The notes under the pieces are model-generated. The model ran no database searches. It saw nothing but the letters and a program-made list of their open reading frames with translations, and had not been told where the DNA came from. A program made the translations under genes and the position numbers. From CBFIJI01 sp965662885 (GTDB taxonomy: Bacteria; Bacteroidota; Bacteroidia; Flavobacteriales; Flavobacteriaceae), in the NCBI GenBank assembly GCA_965662885.1, contig CBFIJI010000109.1:1-6761 (forward strand): a DNA stretch of 6,761 nt, given 5' to 3'. Shown here in pieces: positions 1 through 5,743 of this stretch. Position 1 is the first letter of the stretch, and each line of letters starts with the position of its first letter.

Positions 1-701
1 GTTGCTGTTTCCTTTTGTACAACTCCATCAATATGAAATTGGGCTTTCATATAGGTACAAACGTTAAAATGGCTTTTATGGGTTTTTGACATTAAAAACC
101 CAGTTCCATTTTCAAAGCTACAGTCTAGGGTTTTCCAAAAGGGATCTTCCCAATTGGAATCATTGTTTTTTATTTTTCCATCCAGATAAGGTTGAACATC
201 TACCCTGGCTTCTTTATTTATTGGAGTGATCTGATATTCAATAGCTCCCAATTCATTGTCATCCATGGATAAAAAACGTTTTGATACAAGCCTTATGATC
301 GCGCCGTTATGGAGTTCTATTTCTGCTGTTCTAGTGTAAACTCCAGTTTGCATATCCAGTTCACGATAAAAGGAATGAACGCTCTTACAACTAAAAAGAT
401 CCAAAGTCTCTCCATCTATTTGGACATCAATTCCAATCCAGTTTGGGGCATTGAGTACTTTGGCAAAATAGTCTGGATATCCATTTTTCCACCATCCTAC
501 TCGAGTTTTATCGGGATAATAAACCCCTCCAATATAACTGCCTTGAAAGCTATCGCCAGAATAGTGTTCTTCGAAATTAGCTCGTTGTCCCATGGCTCCA
601 TTCCCTAAGCTGAAGATGCTTTCAGAAGCGGTGATATGTTCGGGATTAAATCCTTGCTCTATAATTTTCCAAGGATTTGTAACTATATATGTTTGATTCA
701 T
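1..701 (-). CDS. Glycoside hydrolase family 65 phosphorylase, probable maltose phosphorylase (N-terminal part, truncated by window edge)
   Basis: The frame is open from an ATG at 701-699 to the left edge, about 233 residues, roughly the first third of a usual 750-770 residue enzyme. GH65 maltose phosphorylases are cytoplasmic and split maltose with phosphate to glucose and beta-glucose-1-phosphate. The visible part is the N-terminal beta-sandwich domain. Supporting motifs are SLGNGAMGQRANFEE (about residues 31-45), the GSYIGGVYYPDKT segment and KNGYPDYFAKVLNAPNWIG (about 74-92), all typical of the family in Bacteroidota. The catalytic Glu and phosphate-binding loop lie outside the window, so activity and exact specificity (maltose versus trehalose or kojibiose) cannot be read here. 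The start is the first ATG of the frame that gives the family N-terminus; no Shine-Dalgarno sequence is visible, as usual in this phylum. It lies 109 bp downstream of the sugar transporter on the same strand, probably in one operon. Family call firm, maltose specificity inferred. Confidence 0.9.
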   Translation of the reverse strand, partial: MNQTYIVTNPWKIIEQGFNPEHITASESIFSLGNGAMGQRANFEEHYSGDSFQGSYIGGVYYPDKTRVGWWKNGYPDYFAKVLNAPNWIGIDVQIDGETLDLFSCKSVHSFYRELDMQTGVYTRTAEIELHNGAIIRLVSKRFLSMDDNELGAIEYQITPINKEARVDVQPYLDGKIKNNDSNWEDPFWKTLDCSFENGTGFLMSKTHKSHFNVCTYMKAQFHIDGVVQKETA

Positions 702-810
702 AGATACGAGTTAGCTTTTGGTTATTCAAATAGGTAAAAACAAAAATAGTGGATCATAAATTTAGGTCATTGTAGAAAGGTAGTCGTGTACTCTATTCCT
801 TGTGATAAGC

Positions 811-2184
811 TTATCGGTCTTGCCGGTAGGAGATGACATTTTTATCAGTAATTAAAAGATTAAATAAAGCGGCAATAAACAATGAAATTCCAGCAAGAAC
901 CAATGCAAATATGGCTTCTGATCCCAAAAGTTTATAGGCAAAATTGACTCCACCTGCAGCGGCAACAATTTGAGGAATTACAATAAACATATTAAAAACA
1001 CCCATGCTAATCCCCATTTTATCTGGATCAACAGAGCTGGATAGCATGGCGTATGGCATGGAAAGAATGCTTCCCCATGAAATACCGACCAACGCAAACC
1101 AAATGCCTAAAAAATTTGGATTGGGCACCACATACATCATTAAAAAACCAAGTCCTCCAAGAAATAATGATCCCATATGAATCCGTTTTCTATTGATAAT
1201 GCGTCGGGAGGTGTAAAAGGTCAATAATAAAGCAAAGCCCATTGAAGAGAGCCCATAAATCCCCATTTTAGACCCAACCAGATTAGAGGCTTTTTGAAAA
1301 GCCGTATTTTGTGTTTGAAAAGCAGTAGCTTCCGAAGTATTATCAAAGTTAAATTGACTTTCCACTGGAGCAGGGGCTTGATAAACATGCTCGGTCAATG
1401 CGGGGTTGGCCATACTCCACATTGTAAAAAACGCAAACCAACTGAAAAATTGAATTACACCCAATTTAAGCATGGTTTTTGGCATTGAAATGATGGCTTT
1501 AAAAATTTCCTTTCCAACGCCTTTGTTTTTTTTGTTAGCTGCATTAAATGCGTCTATATCTTTTGGGGCATATTCGGTGGTGGTCAAAATAGTGTATAAA
1601 ATAGAAAGTAAAAACACGACAGCACCAATAGAAAAGGCAATTTTCACCGATTGAGGAACAACTCCAGGAAGGGCGTCATTGCTTACGCCCATTTGGGAAA
1701 CCAACCATGGGAGGTTACTGGCTACCCAGGTGCCAATTCCAATAATTAAGGTTTGGGTTACAAAACCGTAAGAGCGTTGTGATTCTGGAAGTTTGTCGGC
1801 GACTAAGGCTCTAAACGGCTCCATGCTAATGTTTATGGAGGCGTCTAAAACCCAGAGGAGTCCAACAGCGATCCATAGGGTGGGGGAATGGGGTACAAAA
1901 AATAATGCGATGGAACTTAAAATAGCACCAATTAAAAAATAGGGCTTTCTTCTCCCTAAGCGGGGATGCCAAGTGCGGTCACTTAAGTAACCAATAATTG
2001 GCTGGATAATTAATCCGGTTAAAGGTGCTGCAATCCATAAAAGAGGAATTTCCTCTTTGGATGCCCCTAACGTTTGAAATATTCGGGACATAAACCCACC
2101 TTGCAATGCAAAGCCAAATTGGATTCCTAAAAAGCCGAAACTCATGTTCCAAATGCTCCAAAATGATAAATGTTGTTTCTCCAT
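811..2184 (-). CDS. MFS sugar transporter, SLC45/GPH-like (probable maltose or maltodextrin importer)
   Basis: A 457-residue inner-membrane carrier with about twelve hydrophobic segments, probably a proton-coupled sugar symporter. The cytoplasmic loop between segments 2 and 3 carries SDRTWHPRLGRRKPY (68-82), a form of the MFS D-R-x-G-R-R motif. Segment 4 has DASINISMEPFRALVAD (114-130), and the second half has WFAFFTMWSMANPALTEH (249-266) and SWGSILSMPYAM (369-380); all are hallmarks of the SLC45-like branch. A hydrophilic insert at about 268-303 separates segments 7 and 8. I chose the ATG at 2184 (MEKQHLSFWSIWNMSFGF) because family members begin just before this SFW-IWNMSFGF block. An in-frame ATG at 2253 would add 23 residues unlike the family. 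The neighbouring GH65 phosphorylase suggests the substrate is maltose or short maltodextrins, which is an inference from context. A perfect palindrome at 2271-2289 lies about 90 bp upstream and may be an operator. Confidence 0.9.
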   Translation of the reverse strand: MEKQHLSFWSIWNMSFGFLGIQFGFALQGGFMSRIFQTLGASKEEIPLLWIAAPLTGLIIQPIIGYLSDRTWHPRLGRRKPYFLIGAILSSIALFFVPHSPTLWIAVGLLWVLDASINISMEPFRALVADKLPESQRSYGFVTQTLIIGIGTWVASNLPWLVSQMGVSNDALPGVVPQSVKIAFSIGAVVFLLSILYTILTTTEYAPKDIDAFNAANKKNKGVGKEIFKAIISMPKTMLKLGVIQFFSWFAFFTMWSMANPALTEHVYQAPAPVESQFNFDNTSEATAFQTQNTAFQKASNLVGSKMGIYGLSSMGFALLLTFYTSRRIINRKRIHMGSLFLGGLGFLMMYVVPNPNFLGIWFALVGISWGSILSMPYAMLSSSVDPDKMGISMGVFNMFIVIPQIVAAAGGVNFAYKLLGSEAIFALVLAGISLFIAALFNLLITDKNVISYRQDR

Positions 2185-2270
2185 AACTTGGATAATATGA
2201 AGAAATCTAATAAAAATATTTGCGCATTGAGACAAAAAAATGGAGAGATGCATTTATTTTTTACTTAAAC

Positions 2271-2289
2271 GATTTCATTAAATGAAATC
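2271..2289. promoter_or_regulatory. Perfect 9-bp inverted repeat upstream of the sugar transporter, candidate operator
   Basis: GATTTCATT, a single A, then AATGAAATC: a perfect 9+1+9 palindrome centred about 96 bp upstream of the transporter start at 2184. The 1-nt centre makes it a poor RNA hairpin and no T-run follows on the minus strand, so a binding site for a dimeric regulator is likelier than a terminator for the gene ending at 2413. It does not show the central CG typical of LacI-family operators. No promoter could be placed with confidence next to it. Confidence 0.35.
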
Positions 2290-2412
2290 ATATAGGAATT
2301 CATTGGATATACTGTTTGAAAATCGCTTTTTTAATAATGAAAATGGAAAGCATCTTTATAGGATTAAAAAAATAAATGGGTTTAAAAGTTTTGATAAAAT
2401 TGAAAAAGAAAC

Positions 2413-2979
2413 TTATGCTTTTTTTGAAATTTGGTAGCTAAAGACAATAAAAGCAAAAAGAATTAATCCTAAACCGATAAAATGAAATGCTTCGGCTGAA
2501 GCTCCGACAAATTCTCCTTTTATACGCGCCAAAAAAGTCATTCCCATGACAAAACCTACGTAATAAAAATAGCACAAATGAAAAACAAGCTTTTGAATTC
2601 GTTCAATCACAAAAGGGTAGCCAATAATAAGTACGTAAGCCAAAAATCCACCTATTATCTTAACAGGAATTATTGGGAGTTGGTTGAGATAGACGGACAA
2701 TGCAAGGAAAATAAAATGTATTAAATGTAAAACAGCGAAGATCATTGCAACACTTTTAACACTCAAGTGTATATTATTCTTTTTATATGAAGAAACAAAC
2801 AGCCAAAAGCAATAGAGATAAACAACAAAGGATAGTCTTCCAGAATAACGTGCCGCATATCGAAAAATAGTTCCCCAATCTTCTTTAGTTGTTATGAAAA
2901 AAACAAAAATCAATAATTCTAGAAATACTCCTAAAAAAAGGAGTTTTTGGAAGGAAAGAAATTTTTGTTGGCGTATCAT
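2413..2979 (-). CDS. Polytopic integral membrane protein, unknown function (possible ferric-reductase-like/MsrQ-like fold)
   Basis: A 188-residue, very hydrophobic protein with about six membrane segments, roughly at residues 13-30, 48-63, 74-97, 103-122, 131-150 and 165-182. It has no lipobox and no soluble domain. I do not recognise the family with certainty. The layout, with a SGR at 46-48 opening segment 2, histidines H85 and H88 in segment 3 and H134 at the start of segment 5, is reminiscent of the haem-binding ferric-reductase-like domain of MsrQ/YedZ. However, the histidine spacing is not canonical and no MsrP-like partner is nearby. The start ATG is at 2979-2977. The Gre-like gene ends 101 bp upstream on the same strand, so co-transcription is possible. 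The spacer to the next gene downstream holds the 2271-2289 palindrome. The reading frame is convincing; the function is open. Confidence 0.7.
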   Translation of the reverse strand: MIRQQKFLSFQKLLFLGVFLELLIFVFFITTKEDWGTIFRYAARYSGRLSFVVYLYCFWLFVSSYKKNNIHLSVKSVAMIFAVLHLIHFIFLALSVYLNQLPIIPVKIIGGFLAYVLIIGYPFVIERIQKLVFHLCYFYYVGFVMGMTFLARIKGEFVGASAEAFHFIGLGLILFAFIVFSYQISKKA

Positions 2980-3080
2980 TTTTTATGATTGATGTTCCTC
3001 AAAGATATGGATTCCAATAGATGTGATTCCTTTAAATAAGCATAAACAGTTGAAGTTTAGAGCATACCAACCATAATGCA

Positions 3081-3527
3081 TTATAAGATGGCAGTGATGG
3101 TAAATTGATTGTGATTAACAGCAATACAATCCCCTACTTTTTTTCCTAATAATGCTATTCCCAATGGACTTTGTGGAGAAATACAATAATAATCGTTGTT
3201 ATCGATGGTGCATTTTTCTGCTGCTATGGCAATATAATAGTGGTTTTTATTTGTGATGACTAAGGTGCCTGTAGTAATTTGTTTAGAACTACTTTTTTTT
3301 TTCAGGCGAACTAATTTGGTGAAATCAGCTTCAGCTTTTGCCAGTTGAACCCCTAACTTTTCTCTTTCCAGCTGAATCATGGCACGCCCCGTTTCATGTT
3401 TGTCGCCTGCACTGCTTTTACTTTCTGAGTGAAGTGCCTCGACAAGGGCATTATTTCGGGTTTTAAACTCCTTTAATTTTTTTTGGAGATAAGAATGACA
3501 ATGCTTGTAAAGTTCGTCTTTGAGCAT
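3081..3527 (-). CDS. GreA/GreB-family transcription elongation factor-like protein
   Basis: A 148-residue protein with the two-part Gre architecture. An N-terminal helical hairpin (about 1-76) would enter the RNA polymerase secondary channel, and a C-terminal FKBP-like domain (about 84-148) contains ISPQSPLGIALLGKKVGD (116-133), very close to the SPLG-ALLGKKVGD signature of GreA/GreB. At the hairpin tip, SSAGDKHETGRAM (38-50) puts D42 and E45 in the D-x-x-E arrangement of the GreA tip acids that coordinate Mg2+ for cleavage of backtracked RNA. It is slightly shorter than GreA (about 158). From memory, flavobacterial relatives with the SAGDKHETGRAM block are often database-labelled 3-oxoacyl-ACP synthase, which this sequence does not support. 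Ten consecutive A bases in the coding strand (3293-3302) encode K76-K78 exactly between the two domains. It is transcribed divergently from the protease gene, 164 bp away. Whether it cleaves RNA or is an accessory secondary-channel factor is not decidable here. Confidence 0.82.
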   Translation of the reverse strand: MLKDELYKHCHSYLQKKLKEFKTRNNALVEALHSESKSSAGDKHETGRAMIQLEREKLGVQLAKAEADFTKLVRLKKKSSSKQITTGTLVITNKNHYYIAIAAEKCTIDNNDYYCISPQSPLGIALLGKKVGDCIAVNHNQFTITAIL

Positions 3528-3691
3528 AAATAAAGATAGACTAATTTAGGTATGAATTGTATATTTTAAAAATAACGAATCACCGTTAATTATTTTTTTT
3601 TAACCTTTTATCGATAAAAATGTATTGTTAATACCAATAAATAATCTTTTTGTTTTAAAGTAAATAAATTGAAGTAACAAATTTTATTAAA
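3528..3691. other. Divergent intergenic region between the Gre-like gene and the protease gene
   Basis: A 164-bp, very AT-rich spacer that must carry promoters for both directions. It contains a 9-T run at 3592-3600 and a weak 5-bp inverted repeat, TAACG/CGTTA, at 3573-3588. I found no clear match to the Bacteroidota promoter consensus (TTTG, spacer, TAnnTTTG), so no promoter is annotated individually. No Shine-Dalgarno sequence precedes the ATG at 3692. Confidence 0.5.
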
Positions 3692-4795
3692 ATGAAAAAT
3701 AACTATTTATTACTATTAGCCGCAATGGCTTTTCTAATCTCTTGTGAATCGGAAAGCCTCATTTCAGAACAACCTTCACCCGTTCAACAGATCGAAGTTG
3801 ATATGAGTGATTTTTATTTATTCACCGAAGATACCGATGATTTGGAATTTGCTTCAAGAGCCACGCCTGTAAAAAAATGTGTTAGCATGCAGGTTTTAAA
3901 CAAAAAACTTCTTGAAGACAAGGACCTAGCCAAGCGTATGTACAAGGTTGAAGAAAATTTAAGAAGAGCTATTGCTTCCAAAAAACCCAATACCAATGGT
4001 AATGGGAATGGGAATGGAAATGGTGGCGGAGGTGGTGGTGATACCACCGGTGAAGAGCCAGTTGGAGACAACTTAGGAACCATACAAATTCCTGTTGTGG
4101 TTCATGTTCTTTACAACACCTCAGCACAAAATATCTCCGATGCTCAAATCAATTCACAAATTGATATTTTGAATGCAGATTTTAGTGCTACCAATGCTGA
4201 CTTAGGCCTTGTACCCGCTGCTTTCTCTGGAGTAACTGCTGATGCTAACTTTCAATTTACCCTAGCTCAAGTTGTTAGAAAATCAACCACCCGGACTTCT
4301 TTTGGAACCAACGATGCTATTAAATTTGATGCCAATGGAGGATCCAATGCCGTAGACCCATCCAGATACCTCAATATGTGGGTTGGAAATATTGGTGGAG
4401 GGATTCTTGGTTATGCACAATTCCCCGGAGGAGCTTTAGCTACCGATGGTGTGGTGGTCGCACCCAATTATTTTGGAAGTACCGGAACTGCTCAGGCACC
4501 CTTTGACTTGGGAAGAACAGCCTCTCACGAAGTAGGGCACTGGCTTAACCTTCGACACATTTGGGGAGACGGTCGCTGTAATCGTGATGATTTTGTTAGC
4601 GATACCCCTCGATCTGATCGTCCAAACTACGGATGTCCTTCCTTTCCGACAGTTCATTGTAGAAGCACTGATATGACCATGAATTTTATGGACTATACTA
4701 ATGATGCTTGTATGCAAATGTTTACTCAAGGTCAAAAAGAACGTATGCGAGGACTTTTTTATGCCAATGGTGCACGAAGTAGCTTTATCTTGTAA
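3692..4795 (+). CDS. M43-family (cytophagalysin/pappalysin-like) zinc metalloprotease, lipoprotein
   Basis: A 367-residue secreted zinc endopeptidase. Residues 1-18 are a lipoprotein signal peptide with lipobox LISC and C18 as lipidated residue; E19 and E21 follow, so outer-membrane surface display is possible. A propeptide at about 57-97 contains KKCVSMQVL, where C63 may be the zinc-binding cysteine switch known from M43 zymogens. An Asn/Gly linker (102-116) joins it to the catalytic domain, which opens at IPVVVHVLYN (133-142). The zinc site is HEVGHWLNLRH (279-289), followed by IWGD; E280 is the general base and H279, H283 and H289 the ligands. The eighth position of the motif is N286 where the consensus has Gly. 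The Met-turn is TMNFMDY (329-335). C296, C315, C323 and C340 could form two disulfides. No type IX sorting domain follows, consistent with lipid anchoring. A lipoprotein gene starts 20 bp downstream, probably in the same operon. Confidence 0.93.
   Translation: MKNNYLLLLAAMAFLISCESESLISEQPSPVQQIEVDMSDFYLFTEDTDDLEFASRATPVKKCVSMQVLNKKLLEDKDLAKRMYKVEENLRRAIASKKPNTNGNGNGNGNGGGGGGDTTGEEPVGDNLGTIQIPVVVHVLYNTSAQNISDAQINSQIDILNADFSATNADLGLVPAAFSGVTADANFQFTLAQVVRKSTTRTSFGTNDAIKFDANGGSNAVDPSRYLNMWVGNIGGGILGYAQFPGGALATDGVVVAPNYFGSTGTAQAPFDLGRTASHEVGHWLNLRHIWGDGRCNRDDFVSDTPRSDRPNYGCPSFPTVHCRSTDMTMNFMDYTNDACMQMFTQGQKERMRGLFYANGARSSFIL
3995..4024 (+). repeat. In-frame hexanucleotide tandem repeat (AATGGN x5) in the protease linker
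   Basis: Five uninterrupted 6-bp units, AATGGT, AATGGG, AATGGG, AATGGA and AATGGT, encode (Asn-Gly)x5 at residues 102-111. They run directly into five more glycine codons (4025-4039). The unit is a multiple of three, so gain or loss of copies changes linker length without breaking the frame. The repeat sits between propeptide and catalytic domain. Confidence 0.85.
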
Positions 4796-4815
4796 GCCTT
4801 AATGGTGTTTATTTT

Positions 4816-5250
4816 ATGACAATGTATCTCAGTTGGTTTGTTTCCTTTTTAACAGCAGTCGTTTTTGTACAATCGTGTAACAACAGCTCTAGAGGAGCAG
4901 ACCAATTGCAAGAAACACCTTTATCTATCGTTTATGAAGCGCAGACCAGAGGTTTTTATAAAAAAGTGACGTATAAAAACGAGCATGTGAGTATTGTTAC
5001 TCTCGATTCTGATGAAGTAGTGTACAAACTCCTTCCAGAGCAGGTCAACTTCTTAAATCAATGGGTAAAGGAAACAGATTTTGACGCCATAAAGGACTAT
5101 GACTCTCCCAAAATTCATGTAGATGCTAAAATTATGGCATCACTGGAGGTCATTACGGCAAGCGATACTCTTTTTTTAGGGATCGATTATGATTCCCCTA
5201 ATCATTATTTATTGCCTGCATTGGACATCCTTCTTCAAAATCCCTATTGA
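4816..5250 (+). CDS. Small putative lipoprotein of unknown function
   Basis: A 144-residue protein with a hydrophobic leader and lipobox FVQSC, giving C21 as lipidated cysteine and a mature envelope protein of about 124 residues. I cannot name a function. The mature part has TRGFYKKVTYKNEHVSI (about 44-60), a central LLPEQVNFLNQW segment and a hydrophobic end, LLPALDILL. The layout resembles small flavobacterial lipoproteins that carry an R-G-x-Y-K opening, a residue block around a D-x-x-x-I/L-P motif and a terminal helix; this resemblance is from memory and weak. The ATG at 4816 and the one at 4822 are both possible starts; both keep the signal peptide and neither has a Shine-Dalgarno sequence. 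It begins 20 bp after the protease stop and is followed by a terminator, so the two genes are probably one transcript. It may be an accessory of the protease, but nothing in the sequence shows this directly. Confidence 0.75.
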   Translation: MTMYLSWFVSFLTAVVFVQSCNNSSRGADQLQETPLSIVYEAQTRGFYKKVTYKNEHVSIVTLDSDEVVYKLLPEQVNFLNQWVKETDFDAIKDYDSPKIHVDAKIMASLEVITASDTLFLGIDYDSPNHYLLPALDILLQNPY

Positions 5251-5318
5251 GCAAAAAAGCTTATCAAGGAATACTGTTGAAATGGGTGTCAACTAGAAAA
5301 GACTATTTAACAGTCATT

Positions 5319-5370
5319 ATTACCCCCTTTAGACCTTATTTAATTGAGGTTTAAGGGGGGTAGTTTTGTT
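5319..5370 (+). terminator. Rho-independent terminator after the protease/lipoprotein operon
   Basis: The arms at 5322-5336 (ACCCCCTTTAGACCT) and 5347-5361 (AGGTTTAAGGGGGGT) pair over 15 positions with only two G-U wobbles, and the stem extends outward to 5319/5364. The loop is 10 nt, and the T-rich stretch TAGTTTTGTT (5361-5370) covers the end of the right arm and what follows. It lies 70 bp after the stop at 5250 and is on the correct strand for the two lipoprotein genes. The T-run is missing on the other strand, so it probably works in one direction only. Confidence 0.85.
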
Positions 5371-5743
5371 AGAGCTTCCTTAAAATTAAAATATTGTAAA
5401 TCCTTTAGTTACCATTTTATTTCGGAGAAAAAACCAACAAACGGAATCAAATAACCCTACGTTAGAGACCTTAATTAATTTATTTGACCTGCTCGATAAA
5501 ATGGTAACGATATACGAATGGAATGAATAACTCCTTGATCGTAGGTAGACTATTCATATACTAATTGAAAAATAAAGTGAAAATTAGACTCATAACGAAT
5601 TAAAACAACTATTATTTAGGGGAATAAGGAAATTAGATTGATCTGTTTTTTTTAAAAAGATGTTTTAAAGAGTAGCTCTTCCCTTATTTTATAAACCCAA
5701 ACAAAATAAAACATTCGTACTAATTTGGCGGTTTTATATTTAA
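5371..5743. other. Gene-free region with interrupted inverted repeats
   Basis: About 370 bp between a plus-strand terminator and the 3' end of the minus-strand oxidoreductase gene. I see no convincing coding sequence; the longest reading frames starting with ATG are under about 30 codons. It holds a 13-bp perfect inverted repeat (5408-5420 with 5496-5508), an inner 8-bp pair (5447-5454 with 5480-5487), and 6- to 7-bp pairs at 5456-5461 with 5540-5545 and 5523-5529 with 5551-5557. This could be a structured RNA, a decayed mobile element, or neither. The terminator for the minus-strand gene was not found. Confidence 0.5.
5408..5508. repeat. Interrupted inverted repeat, 13-bp perfect outer arms
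   Basis: GTTACCATTTTAT at 5408-5420 is exactly complementary to ATAAAATGGTAAC at 5496-5508. Further in, TCAAATAA (5447-5454) pairs with TTATTTGA (5480-5487). The left arm has about 26 nt between the two blocks and the right arm only 8 nt, as if one arm had lost or gained a piece. No target-site duplication or transposase is visible. Confidence 0.6.

Noticed and set aside
309..608. Plus-strand 99-codon frame
   Set aside because: It lies antisense to the GH65 gene, whose translation is clearly family-like; the frame has no recognisable protein features.
2185..2253. Longer transporter start at 2253 adding 23 residues
   Set aside because: The extra residues do not resemble the family N-terminus, which begins at the SFW-IWNMSFGF block next to the ATG at 2184.
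3073..3084. 12-bp palindrome ATAATGCATTAT over the stop of the Gre-like gene, and GATAAGCTTATC (804-815) over the transporter stop
   Set aside because: Each is a perfect palindrome without a loop, so not a terminator; short palindromes that include TAA are common by chance in AT-rich DNA.
3573..3600. Weak hairpin TAACG/CGTTA followed by a T run, resembling a terminator or attenuator
   Set aside because: The stem is only 5 bp and AT-rich, and no plus-strand gene lies upstream to terminate.
3814..4083. Minus-strand proline-rich frame opposite the protease
   Set aside because: The prolines are the complement of the glycine-rich linker repeat; it is a shadow of the protease gene.
4436..4735. 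Minus-strand 99-codon frame opposite the catalytic domain
   Set aside because: It is antisense to the zinc-binding and Met-turn segments, which are under clear protein constraint.
5480..5557. Minus-strand 25-codon frame (ATG at 5557) in the gene-free region
   Set aside because: It is very short, overlaps the inverted repeat, has no start signal and no similarity I recognise.
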